A stretch of 64,000 nucleotides of DNA, taken from contig JAZGEF010000033.1 in NCBI GenBank assembly GCA_036478595.1, forward strand, positions 5,814 to 69,813, read 5' to 3'. This document shows positions 8,039-15,803 of this stretch, in pieces; position 1 is the first letter of the stretch, and every line of letters begins with the position of its first letter. This stretch comes from Granulosicoccus sp036478595. Its GTDB lineage: Bacteria > Pseudomonadota > Gammaproteobacteria > Granulosicoccales > Granulosicoccaceae. The position numbers and the translations under genes were made by a program. The notes under the pieces were generated by a model, which did no database searches, was not told where the DNA came from, and saw only the letters and a program-made list of their open reading frames with translations.

Positions 8039-9795
8039 GGCGTTACTACCAATGTTTCAGGTTCGGATTCAGGTAAGATAGTTTGCCCTGGGCTGACGAC
8101 AGTAAATTGCACCGGTTCGCGTGTCACATTGATGCTCTCCCCATCCATCTGGGCCACAGTAAATTCACTGTCTTTCATTTCACCCGGTTCGGGGAAGTCA
8201 TCACGGTAGTGTGCGCCGCGTGAATTTTCACGGACAAGGCCTGCTTTGGTAATAACTTCAGAGATATCACATAAGGAGCGAAGATTTAGCCAATCGTGCC
8301 AAGTAAGATTAAAGGCTAAGTTATCAGAGGCCACACCCACATCCATCAGCTCATCTGATACTGCTGAGATTCCTTCTAAGCCGCGCTGCATGCCATAGGC
8401 GTTACGCATCACACCTACTTCGTCCCACATCACATCTTGTAATCGCTGGCGAAGCGGTAATACGAGTTCGGGTTTTTTATTTAATGGGTGCACCGCTCTA
8501 TCAAGTTCAGCAATCAGTACTGCTTCATCCGGTTCACGTAGCGCTGGCATATTCCGAATGTCGGCCCCCATGGTGTCACCTGCAATACCACCATACACTG
8601 TTGAGTTAGCCACACCATTACCACCCAGGCGATTAGAGCCATGTGCACCGCCCGCATCTTCACCCGCGACGTACAAGCCTTCCATTGCTGTGCGCGTATC
8701 GGTATCAACCACCACACCGCCCATGAAATAATGCGCCGTTGGCACCACCTCAACTTTACCCGCAGCTAAATCGAATCCACTATCGACACAACGTTTAACC
8801 ATGCCTTTAAATTTTTTAGCCACCCACTCAGGGCCAAGGTGCGACATCGAAATAAACACACCTTCTTGTTCCGGGTTATTATTTTTTCGCATTTCTGAAT
8901 AAATTCCGCGGCTAACCACATCACGTGTAGCACGTTCGCCCCGCTTATCGTAGTCAAACATGAATCGTTGATCAGAATGATTGATCAGCTCGCCACCTGC
9001 ACCACGTAAACCTTCTTCCAGCACTGTGCCCGTCATGCGCGTATGATCGCCTGCCAATAAACCCGTAGGATGAAACTGCACCATTTCCATATCGCGCAAT
9101 GGCAACCCAACGCGCATGGCCATTGCCAAGCCATCCATCGTTTTATCACCACTTGGTGTGTGATACTTGTACATAGATGGGCCACCGCCCGTGGCCATCA
9201 ACACCGTCTTTGCTCGCACTAAGCGAAACGCACCCGTGCGCATATCAATCATCAGCACACCAGCTAAGGCATTACCTTCTCTTGTTGGAATAAGGCCGAC
9301 TGCACGATGCTCTTGCAGCTTTTCAACACCACTGGCTAATACCTTTTCCATAAGCCGGTTGATGATTTCAATGCCAGTTAAGTCACCTTTGTGTACGGTT
9401 CGATCCGCCGTTTGACCAGCAAACGCTTTCTGATGCAGTGACCCATCCGCGTTGCGATCAAAGAAACAGCCAATTTCATTTTCTAATTCACGAATGCGTA
9501 CAACGGCTTGTTCGCAAAGACGCCAAGCCATATCTTGATCTGGCAGCCAAGTGCCACCTTGAATGGTATCCATGAAATGACGTTCAACCGTATCGCCACC
9601 ACCCAGCGCTACGTTGTACCCACCCTGAACCATACGAGTGCAGCCGCACTTTCCGATCAAGCCTTTAACGGCAATGGTGATCTTCGTGCCTGCAGGTGCC
9701 GTTTGTTTTGCATGAAGTGCTGCAAACAACCCCGCTCCTCCGGAGCCTAGAATCAGGATGTCAGTGTCGTGGTGTTCAATGTCAGAAATTTGCAT
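8035..9795 (-). CDS. Succinate dehydrogenase/fumarate reductase-like flavoprotein subunit, covalent-FAD His replaced
   Basis: A 586-residue flavoprotein of the SdhA/FrdA family. The FAD dinucleotide motif GSGGAGLFAA is at residues 17-26. The catalytic segments are intact: QFHPTG, EGLRGAGG, PTAHYFMGG and GSNRLGGN, which carry the His and Arg residues that bind and protonate the dicarboxylate. In E. coli SdhA/FrdA the segment SHTVxAQGG holds the histidine that bonds to FAD; here the aligned segment is GCTRMVQGG (51-59), with Cys52 at the histidine position. FAD is therefore probably bound non-covalently, which in FrdA mutants favours fumarate reduction over succinate oxidation. The gene is 4 bp from the membrane subunit gene and overlaps fumarase alpha. 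Confidence 0.9.
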   Translation of the reverse strand: MQISDIEHHDTDILILGSGGAGLFAALHAKQTAPAGTKITIAVKGLIGKCGCTRMVQGGYNVALGGGDTVERHFMDTIQGGTWLPDQDMAWRLCEQAVVRIRELENEIGCFFDRNADGSLHQKAFAGQTADRTVHKGDLTGIEIINRLMEKVLASGVEKLQEHRAVGLIPTREGNALAGVLMIDMRTGAFRLVRAKTVLMATGGGPSMYKYHTPSGDKTMDGLAMAMRVGLPLRDMEMVQFHPTGLLAGDHTRMTGTVLEEGLRGAGGELINHSDQRFMFDYDKRGERATRDVVSRGIYSEMRKNNNPEQEGVFISMSHLGPEWVAKKFKGMVKRCVDSGFDLAAGKVEVVPTAHYFMGGVVVDTDTRTAMEGLYVAGEDAGGAHGSNRLGGNGVANSTVYGGIAGDTMGADIRNMPALREPDEAVLIAELDRAVHPLNKKPELVLPLRQRLQDVMWDEVGVMRNAYGMQRGLEGISAVSDELMDVGVASDNLAFNLTWHDWLNLRSLCDISEVITKAGLVRENSRGAHYRDDFPEPGEMKDSEFTVAQMDGESINVTREPVQFTVVSPGQTILPESEPETLVVTP

Positions 9796-9798
9796 GGT

Positions 9799-10152
9799 TC
9801 ACAGTGCCTGCAAGAAGAACAAGGTGGCGATTAAAAACGATGCCGCGACAGCCGATGCTGCTACGGTTTTTTGGGAGGCTGTCCAGGGCAACCATTCCAT
9901 AGCCATCAAACGCAACCCACCAAACATATGCACCGCCAATAAAAACACCAGGCCGAACTCCGCCAGTTTGATCACCGTCGCATCATTCATTTCAAGAAAA
10001 CCATCAAGCCTGGTTGGATTAGTCATGGCCATTGCCAGTACCCAAAAATGCAGCGGTAGAAAAAGCGCTAATGCCAAACCCGAGAAGCGATGCAGAATAT
10101 AGGCAATCCATAAAGGATGCGCTCGCCCGGTGATGTCAGCCAGCCTACTCAT
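9799..10152 (-). CDS. SDH/FRD-like membrane anchor subunit (cytochrome b type)
   Basis: A 117-residue membrane protein with three hydrophobic helices. The segment HPLWIAYILHRFSGLALALF is the usual HRxSG signature of the cytochrome b556 (SdhC-type) anchor, and VHMFGGLRLMAMEW in the third helix supplies a further heme-ligand-type histidine and arginine. I choose the ATG at 10152, which overlaps the preceding gene's stop as ATGA; an ATG 18 nt upstream is possible. It should form, with the neighbouring anchor, the quinone-reactive membrane domain of the complex. Confidence 0.82.
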   Translation of the reverse strand: MSRLADITGRAHPLWIAYILHRFSGLALALFLPLHFWVLAMAMTNPTRLDGFLEMNDATVIKLAEFGLVFLLAVHMFGGLRLMAMEWLPWTASQKTVAASAVAASFLIATLFFLQAL

Positions 10153-10481
10153 GCGAACGTCACCGCCCATACGGCGCGTGCGCCCAACAAAAACAGGCCT
10201 AAGCCTATAGCCAAAGTAGCAACAGTTAAGGCAACACCTTTAACATCACCCCATTCGTGTAAAACCGTGCGCACACCAATTGCTCCGTGAATAGCGGCAG
10301 CCATCACGAAGGTGCCATAAAACAAAAACCATGCGACCGAGCCTTGAGTTCGCCCTAAAATCTCCTCAGTGCTAACCCCTCCCTGAACAGCATAGATCAT
10401 CACAGCAAGATGCCCCAACACCAACGGCGCCATCAGCAATGCTGTTATGCGTTGTGCCATATAAAGCCGGATATCAAGCAT
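10149..10481 (-). CDS. SDH/FRD-like membrane anchor subunit (SdhD type)
   Basis: A 110-residue protein with three hydrophobic helices. It starts MLDIRLYMAQRITALLMAPL, where the RITAL motif corresponds to the quinone-site region of succinate dehydrogenase anchors, and contains AAIHGAIGVRTVLHEW, the H..IG.R pattern of SdhD-type subunits. Its ATG overlaps the stop codon of the iron-sulfur subunit gene by one base. Together with the other anchor it makes a two-subunit, probably diheme or monoheme, membrane domain. Confidence 0.82.
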   Translation of the reverse strand: MLDIRLYMAQRITALLMAPLVLGHLAVMIYAVQGGVSTEEILGRTQGSVAWFLFYGTFVMAAAIHGAIGVRTVLHEWGDVKGVALTVATLAIGLGLFLLGARAVWAVTFA

Positions 10482-11203
10482 CAGCTGCCCCTAGCAAAAA
10501 AACGTTTTGCGGTTTCGCGTTTGAGGCCAGCGATTGCAGACATCGGGTCAAGCTCGTTGGGGCAATAGGTCGTGCACGAACTCATCGAATGACAGTTATG
10601 GCAACCCCCTTTACCCGATACCGCATCAAGGATCACGGTTCGCCCCTCATCCTTTGCATCATTGAGTAGCGTCCAGGCACGTTGCAAAGCCGCCGGGCCT
10701 AAGTAATCTTCATTGCCAGCAACCGTGTCGCAAGCCGAATAACATACCGAGCAATTAATGCATTCAATTCCGGCATTGGCTTCTACTCGTTTAGTGGCGG
10801 TTTCATCGATTGGCGCAATCGGATCGTGACGAGTAAGCGCACCATGATGCACGCCTTCGGCCTCCACCCACTTATCAAAGAACGGATCCATATCCACAAC
10901 CAGATCTTTGATCACGGGCAAATTGCGTAGTGGCGCAATCTCAACCTTGTTATCAAGCAGCACTTTTGAAATATGCGTGCGGCACGTCCAGCGCGGCACA
11001 CCATTTACCATCATCGCGCAGCTGCCGCACATCCCTACTCGGCAAGCAAAGCGGTAACTCAGCGTAGGATCGGTATTTTGCTGCACCCAGGATACAACGT
11101 CCAGAACCGTCTGGCTGTCATACGCCGGCACCTCAAAAGTCTCTTGATAAGAGGCCTTTGATGAGCCGCGTTGAATGGCTACTTGAATGACATCGAGCGA
11201 CAT
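10481..11203 (-). CDS. SDH/FRD-like iron-sulfur subunit
   Basis: A 240-residue electron-transfer subunit. The N-terminal ferredoxin domain has the 2Fe-2S ligands in CRVGMCGSCAMMVNG (near 59-67) and a Cys in WTC; the C-terminal domain has CINCSVCYSAC (near 150-160) and CHSMSSCTTYCP (near 205-216) for the 4Fe-4S and 3Fe-4S centres. It passes electrons between the flavoprotein and the membrane quinone site. It is the first gene of the operon FeS-anchor-anchor-flavoprotein-fumarase alpha-beta. No good Shine-Dalgarno sequence precedes the ATG. This is unlike the standard sdhCDAB order, pointing to a specialised second system and not the housekeeping enzyme. Confidence 0.88.
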   Translation of the reverse strand: MSLDVIQVAIQRGSSKASYQETFEVPAYDSQTVLDVVSWVQQNTDPTLSYRFACRVGMCGSCAMMVNGVPRWTCRTHISKVLLDNKVEIAPLRNLPVIKDLVVDMDPFFDKWVEAEGVHHGALTRHDPIAPIDETATKRVEANAGIECINCSVCYSACDTVAGNEDYLGPAALQRAWTLLNDAKDEGRTVILDAVSGKGGCHNCHSMSSCTTYCPNELDPMSAIAGLKRETAKRFFARGS

Positions 11204-11306
11204 GGAGGAAGTGTGTACCTGCTGCTTTTAGGAAGCTTAGCGATTCTGCTGATAACAGTATATCTTTCAGAACATGAGATTTTATTGATTGTTATGTAAG
11301 TATTGC

Positions 11307-11501
11307 TTACGATTCATCCGATGCTTCTTCCACGTCACGCTTGTACTCACTCTCTGGACGCGTTGCCTCCTCTAAGCATCGAGTTCGTTCGTCGACATCA
11401 ACGATATCCTCACACATGCTACGCCTCCACATTTCGCTACCTTGATAGTTGAGGCAACCAGTTAGAGTGGCCATGATTAGGATAAGCAGTATTAAGGGCA
11501 T
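11307..11501 (-). CDS. Small putative lipoprotein
   Basis: A 64-residue protein with a short signal sequence ending in a lipobox (MATLTGC, Cys16), so lipidation is likely. The rest is polar and acidic, with three more cysteines. It begins 2 bp after the XRE regulator's stop, and the GAGGA in the end of that gene can serve as its ribosome binding site, so it is probably expressed with it. No family is recognised. Confidence 0.5.
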   Translation of the reverse strand: MPLILLILIMATLTGCLNYQGSEMWRRSMCEDIVDVDERTRCLEEATRPESEYKRDVEEASDES

Positions 11502-11503
11502 GT

Positions 11504-11710
11504 CTACGAATCCTCATATATCAGTATGTCGCCTGGCTGACAATCTAGTGCCGAGCAAATTTTCTCAAGCGTTGAAAACCGCACACCTTTAACCCGCCCG
11601 GTTCGCAGCAGCGAAAGGTTTTGTTCGGTTATTCCAACTTCACCTGCTAATGCCTTTCCTTTCATCTTTCGCTTGGCGAGCATGACATCTAGATCTACGC
11701 GTATCGGCAT
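11504..11710 (-). CDS. XRE-family helix-turn-helix regulator (YozG-like)
   Basis: A 68-residue single-domain DNA-binding protein. The helix-turn-helix covers residues 18-45 (LAGEVGITEQNLSLLRTG), followed by the typical LEKICSALDCQPGDIL segment. Short regulators of this kind are regularly paired with a DUF2975 membrane protein, which is exactly the gene 9 bp upstream. The pair probably acts as a small autoregulated unit; the palindrome at 12279-12297 upstream of the DUF2975 gene is a candidate operator. Confidence 0.85.
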   Translation of the reverse strand: MPIRVDLDVMLAKRKMKGKALAGEVGITEQNLSLLRTGRVKGVRFSTLEKICSALDCQPGDILIYEDS

Positions 11711-11719
11711 GATGGTGAA

Positions 11720-12241
11720 CTATACGAACTGCCGATTTTCGGTTTGAAGCCTGCTGCCTTCAACCAATAGGTTACTCATCACCCACATTACTAGCGCAAC
11801 GCCAATCGCCCGAATCTCATTACTGCCAAACGCAAGCGAAAGCATTTTTTGACCGGCTGGATGGTTAAGCGACAACAACACGCTAGACAGCGCAAAATGC
11901 AACGGCGTCAGCAGCGTTTGTATCAGTAACAATATCGAGAAACGTCGAAAGTCTCGACTCTTAGCTAGATTAAAAAATTCGCCCTTAGCAAAATTGGCGA
12001 ATGCACGTCGTAGAAAATACAAGCCAACGAGGCCAACGCATACATAGAGCGCAGTAAGCACCCACATGCCGTACCACTGGTGTGTCGACACCGTCGACCA
12101 TTGAATGGGCAATCTTGTGCTGCTAGCAATCAGCTCAGCAAACGAGCCTAGGTTAAACAGATAATAAAATGCGGCAATGGGCACCAACAATAAAAGCGCA
12201 GCACAAGTGTTGGAAATTACGGCTGAAAAGCGGTGAGTCAT
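11720..12241 (-). CDS. DUF2975 membrane protein
   Basis: A 173-residue membrane protein with four hydrophobic segments (near 13-35, 57-77, 100-122 and 140-160). Its length, topology and the following XRE regulator gene match the DUF2975 family, whose function is unknown; the small regulator is usually its partner. AAGGGGC lies about 8 nt before the ATG. It is the first gene of a three-gene unit reading away from the Rap1a/Tai-like gene. Confidence 0.75.
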   Translation of the reverse strand: MTHRFSAVISNTCAALLLLVPIAAFYYLFNLGSFAELIASSTRLPIQWSTVSTHQWYGMWVLTALYVCVGLVGLYFLRRAFANFAKGEFFNLAKSRDFRRFSILLLIQTLLTPLHFALSSVLLSLNHPAGQKMLSLAFGSNEIRAIGVALVMWVMSNLLVEGSRLQTENRQFV

Positions 12242-12278
12242 CGCGCTGCCCCTTGAAGTTATCGTTGTGTTTATATAT

Positions 12279-12297
12279 ATTACTGTAAAACAGTAAT
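12279..12297. promoter_or_regulatory. Palindrome in divergent promoter region, candidate XRE operator
   Basis: attactg-taaaa-cagtaat is a perfect 7-bp inverted repeat with a 5-nt centre in the 77-bp gap between the DUF2975 gene and the Rap1a/Tai-like gene. It sits next to an AT-rich tract that could be a -10 region on either strand. An operator for the adjacent XRE regulator is the simplest reading; this is inference. Confidence 0.5.
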
Positions 12298-12318
12298 TAT
12301 TACAAGAGAGATTAACTC

Positions 12319-12657
12319 ATGAAGCTTCGTGTGATGGTTGCCGCAGCCGTTATTTTGTTGTTTTGCACCAAAGCCTCTGCCCTAACGATGAACCAATTTG
12401 TAGAAATTTGCGATTCGAGCGAGACAAGGTGCAGAGACCAGCCACTATTACAGATCTATGTCGGTGGCGCTCTGGATCTAATCACGGTGCTGGATGAGGA
12501 GACGGATTATTTGAGCACTATGTATTGTGAAAGCCCCGAAAAACTATTCAAGGTACCCCAGATTATCGACTACATGCTCACGCATAAAGAGAGCTATGCT
12601 GATCGAAATGCCATGCTATTAGTGGTTAAGTACCTAGAGGAAAACAGCGGCTGCTGA
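12319..12657 (+). CDS. Rap1a/Tai immunity-like secreted protein
   Basis: A 112-residue exported protein with a clear signal peptide (cleavage after ASA, residue 21). The mature part has the spacing of the Rap1a/Tai family: an early Cys pair, the YVGGALD segment, a central Cys (STMYC) and a terminal VVKYLEENSGC. Characterised family members neutralise peptidoglycan amidase effectors of type VI secretion in the periplasm. No effector or secretion gene is nearby, so it is an orphan here and its role may differ. GAGAG precedes the ATG. Confidence 0.65.
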   Translation: MKLRVMVAAAVILLFCTKASALTMNQFVEICDSSETRCRDQPLLQIYVGGALDLITVLDEETDYLSTMYCESPEKLFKVPQIIDYMLTHKESYADRNAMLLVVKYLEENSGC

Positions 12658-12756
12658 GCACTAAGTCGATTCATATCATCTTCGCTAGTTTTTAACAATC
12701 TCCGTCTGAACTGTAAACTAGGGACAGCACAGCCAAGCTGAGATTAAGGAATCACA

Positions 12757-13191
12757 ATGAAAAGCCTCTTCGCCTATTTTTTTACCGTAACATTTTTTAT
12801 GCAACCCGTTACTGCCTTATCAGTCGACTATTCGGATTTTGATTCGTTCTGCAAAACGCTACGCCAATATGAATTGAAGCTCATCCAAAAGGAACTGGAA
12901 GAAGGCTTGCTGAACGTAGCAGAAGCCGAGGAAGAGATTGACTATATCCCAGAGGTGGAGCAATGCGTCTGCATCTTCGAAAAAGTTCTCGAGGGTACAG
13001 GCGCAGACTTTACCTTGTACATGCAGAAAGCGTCGGAGATCGAGATATTGGATGAAATTGAGTTAGTGGCGGATGCAAATTATACGAATGAAGAACTAGG
13101 GAAAATGGAGATGCCGAAGTACCCAGAGGGAATGGATATCGTTGCCTTTGTGTCGGATAGTGAGAAAGCGTGCGGGATTGATCAGGAGTAG
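12757..13191 (+). CDS. Secreted acidic protein of unknown function
   Basis: A 144-residue protein with a signal peptide (cleavage probably after VTA, residue 20). The mature part is strongly acidic, with four cysteines (two as CVC near residues 69-71) that could form disulfides. I recognise no family. Its layout (signal peptide, small, Cys-containing, same strand, 100 bp after the Rap1a/Tai-like gene) suggests a related periplasmic role, but this is only context. Its 3' end overlaps the convergent LysR gene by 10 bp. Confidence 0.6.
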   Translation: MKSLFAYFFTVTFFMQPVTALSVDYSDFDSFCKTLRQYELKLIQKELEEGLLNVAEAEEEIDYIPEVEQCVCIFEKVLEGTGADFTLYMQKASEIEILDEIELVADANYTNEELGKMEMPKYPEGMDIVAFVSDSEKACGIDQE

Positions 13192-14078
13192 ATTGGCTTT
13201 TTAGAAGCCTCAGCAATTACCTTTTGCAGCGCGGTAAATAACTCATCAATCGCACGAGTTTTGACATGCTGTTTATGATAAGCCAAACCTAAACAGCGCT
13301 TGGGTGTGCTTGGCCCAAGCGATAAGTTTTTTAATTTAACCGTGCCATCTGAGGGCACAACAAGCTTCGGCACGATGGATACACCCAGATTGGCATTCAC
13401 CATACTGGCAATCGCTTCAAGCGAATCCAACTCCATCGTTTCATTAACATGTATTTGCTTCGATACAATCCAATTATCGATCAGTGTGCCAACCACTGCC
13501 GTGCGGTTAAAACGAATGAACGGGCGATTGCGTAATAGCTCTAGTGGGTCATTGCACCTTTCTGAGTGCGCTGCGATCAATTCCAATGGCTCCTCCGCCA
13601 TTTCCCGAAACTCTAAATCCGCTGGCAGCAGATGCGGCTTGGTTAATACAGCAGCGTCCAACTTCCCTCGCGTCAGATCCGTAAGTAGGCTTTCGGTCAA
13701 GCCAGGGCTAACGCGCAATACGATCTTTGGGAACTTCTCCCTATACAGCGCCATCGCTCTGGGTGTCAGCCCGGTCAGCGTTGTAGGCAACGCACCAAAG
13801 CGGATCTCACCATGTAGGCCATCATCATCCAGGACAGAGGGCAGCAGATTATCGTAGTCACGGATCAGCAGACGTGCCTTGATCACGATCTCGACCGCCA
13901 GTGGTGTCAGCTCAGGGGTGCGGGTGCTGCGATCAAATAGCGTGACATCCAGATTCGACTCCAACGTCTGCATTTGCTGACTCACTGCCGCGTGGGTTAC
14001 ATTGACGACCTCAGCTGCCGCACTGAACGTTTTTTCATCAGCAATGGCCACCAAAGTGCGTAACAGGTGAATAGTCAC
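13182..14078 (-). CDS. LysR-family transcriptional regulator
   Basis: A 298-residue regulator: winged helix-turn-helix at residues 1-60 (FSAAAEVVNVTHAAVSQQMQ in the recognition region), then a periplasmic-binding-protein-like effector domain. It is transcribed divergently from the tctCBA transporter genes with a 132-bp shared control region that contains a perfect T-N11-A dyad. The natural reading is that it senses the transported carboxylate and controls the transporter and its own gene. Confidence 0.92.
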   Translation of the reverse strand: MTIHLLRTLVAIADEKTFSAAAEVVNVTHAAVSQQMQTLESNLDVTLFDRSTRTPELTPLAVEIVIKARLLIRDYDNLLPSVLDDDGLHGEIRFGALPTTLTGLTPRAMALYREKFPKIVLRVSPGLTESLLTDLTRGKLDAAVLTKPHLLPADLEFREMAEEPLELIAAHSERCNDPLELLRNRPFIRFNRTAVVGTLIDNWIVSKQIHVNETMELDSLEAIASMVNANLGVSIVPKLVVPSDGTVKLKNLSLGPSTPKRCLGLAYHKQHVKTRAIDELFTALQKVIAEASKKPIYS

Positions 14079-14142
14079 TAGTCTCTAGAACTCATTTTGT
14101 TAAGAATTTCTTTCAATATCTGTAAAGAATAATTACTTTTAT

Positions 14143-14155
14143 TAAGTATTACTTA
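14143..14155. promoter_or_regulatory. LysR-type T-N11-A dyad
   Basis: taagta-t-tactta is a perfect palindrome whose outer T and A are separated by exactly 11 bases, the LysR consensus format. It lies in the divergent gap between the LysR gene and tctC, about 55 bp before the tctC start. A repeated attactt (14132-14138 and 14148-14154) overlaps it and may extend the regulator's contact region. Confidence 0.6.
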
Positions 14156-14210
14156 TAATTACACTTTAAACCCGCTTTTGGCAATTGCCATTGCATTCCT
14201 GGAGGAGACA

Positions 14211-15188
14211 ATGAAAATGAAAAAATTAAGCGTCGTATTAGGCGTAGCGTTCGCCACACTGGCTAGCGCGGCACACGCAGATTACCCAGAACGAGCAGTG
14301 AAGATGGTTATCCCGTATGGCGCCGGTGGTGCAACGGATATCTCTGCCCGCACAATCGCAGAACCGCTCGGTAACGCGGTTGGCAAACCATTAGTTATGG
14401 CTAACGTGACTGGCGCAGGTGGTGCAACCGGATCGGTTAGCGTTCAAAACGCAAAAGCCGATGGCTACACCATGTTGTTCGCACGCGTGGGTTCACACTC
14501 TGTTAACCCTGCTATGAAAGCCACACTCCCCTACACACTGGAAGATTTTCGTTTCGTGACTGTGTATGAGATCAACCCAGTTGCTTGTGCAGTAACACCT
14601 GCTTCAGGCATTAACTCAATGGATGATTTAATCGCAAAAGTTAACGAAGGCGGAGTTAGCTACAGCTCATCAGGTGTCGGCTCACTACTGCATATTGCTG
14701 CTGCAATGGTGCTTAATGAATTCGGTATCGAGAATCCGCTGGAAGCAGCCGTACACATTCCTCAAAAAGGCGGCGGCGCTGCAGCCACAGCAGTACTAAA
14801 CGGTACAGCGACTTTTCTTTGCACTAACTCATCTGCTCTAGCAAGCTTTGTGGCTAACAAGCAGCTTGTGCCATTGATGGTGACAACACCAGAACCTGTA
14901 GTGGGTTTTGATGCACCTACTGCCAATGATTTAGGCAAACCAAACCTAAATAAACTCGTGGGTTGGACAGGTATCGCAGGCCCGGATGATTTGCCTGATG
15001 ATATTGCCGCTAAGTGGGGGGAGTGGATGGCAGTTGCCACAGCCGATGCAAAGTTCAATGAGACGATGACAGGGCGGGGTTCGGTCATTGAATTAATGGA
15101 CCCAGTTAAAGCGAATGAATTTATTCTTGACCAATACAATACCTTCCGCGCTCTAGTGGATGAACTTGGTATGCGGATCGAAGGATAG
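14211..15188 (+). CDS. tctC: TTT transporter solute-binding protein (TctC/Bug family)
   Basis: A 325-residue periplasmic binding protein of the tripartite tricarboxylate transporter. The start at 14211 is supported by GGAGGAG just upstream and by the signal peptide that follows (cleavage after AHA). The mature protein begins DYPERAVKMVIPYGAGGATD, the standard Bug/TctC opening, whose two loops bind a carboxylate through water molecules. The ligand may be citrate, another di/tricarboxylate, or an aromatic acid. A hairpin separates it from tctB, which suits the usual excess of binding protein over membrane parts. Confidence 0.92.
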   Translation: MKMKKLSVVLGVAFATLASAAHADYPERAVKMVIPYGAGGATDISARTIAEPLGNAVGKPLVMANVTGAGGATGSVSVQNAKADGYTMLFARVGSHSVNPAMKATLPYTLEDFRFVTVYEINPVACAVTPASGINSMDDLIAKVNEGGVSYSSSGVGSLLHIAAAMVLNEFGIENPLEAAVHIPQKGGGAAATAVLNGTATFLCTNSSALASFVANKQLVPLMVTTPEPVVGFDAPTANDLGKPNLNKLVGWTGIAGPDDLPDDIAAKWGEWMAVATADAKFNETMTGRGSVIELMDPVKANEFILDQYNTFRALVDELGMRIEG

Positions 15189-15229
15189 TAGTCCTACGAC
15201 TATTTTTTCAACAACGTGGTAACGACTAG

Positions 15230-15254
15230 CGCGAGGGCCTTTATGGCCGTCGCG
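15230..15254 (+). promoter_or_regulatory. Hairpin between tctC and tctB
   Basis: cgcgagggcc-tttat-ggccgtcgcg forms a 10-bp stem with one mismatch and a 5-nt loop. No T-run follows, so it looks like an mRNA-stabilising or partial attenuation element placed directly after the binding-protein gene. Confidence 0.5.
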
Positions 15255-15293
15255 ACTGTTTAGCTGGCAACCGAGCATACGATCATTAAAAGC

Positions 15294-15803
15294 GTGCAGT
15301 TAAAACTAGGTGCCGGAACACTTGGCATTGCCCTCTTCTTAGGGTTTGTCGGCATCCCAAATTGGGTTTCATCCCCTTCCAATGTTGGCAACATCATCTT
15401 ATCCCCGGTCTTCTGGCCTTACGTACTAACCGCGTTTACTGGGCTAATCGCCTTAGGCCTGTTATTAGCTGGATGGCGGATGGATGCATCTGCAACTGAA
15501 GACGTGCAAAACCAAACCGAAAGTGTTGCCGCTTCCGGGCTGCGGTCAGCCGGGCTGCGGTCAGCTTGGCTACGCCTGGCAGGGCTTGCGGTCATTATGG
15601 TTCTAACGATGTTTGCACTACCACGGCTTGGCATGGTGTGGACATCGATGATCGTGTTTATGGCTGCCGCCCTATTGTTTAAAACACGGCACCCAATCGT
15701 TGCCGTTATTTGTGCAGTGATTATCCCCCTGCTGCTTTATGCATTCTTTGCTCATGTGGCTGGAATCTCCATCCCGCAAGGTAATTTTGTGAGGCTGCCA
15801 TGA
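15294..15803 (+). CDS. tctB: TTT transporter small membrane subunit (TctB family)
   Basis: A 169-residue protein with a GTG start and four hydrophobic segments, as expected for the small TctB subunit. A linker near residues 70-90 contains the imperfectly repeated GLRSAGLRSAW. Sequence conservation of TctB is low, so the call rests on length, topology and position between tctC and tctA. Its stop overlaps the tctA start (ATGA). Confidence 0.85.
   Translation: MQLKLGAGTLGIALFLGFVGIPNWVSSPSNVGNIILSPVFWPYVLTAFTGLIALGLLLAGWRMDASATEDVQNQTESVAASGLRSAGLRSAWLRLAGLAVIMVLTMFALPRLGMVWTSMIVFMAAALLFKTRHPIVAVICAVIIPLLLYAFFAHVAGISIPQGNFVRLP

Noticed and set aside
12279..12297. LexA box in the divergent promoter (attactg/cagtaat)
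   Set aside because: The CTGT and ACAG halves are only 3 bp apart and not 8, so it is not an SOS box; an XRE operator is more likely.
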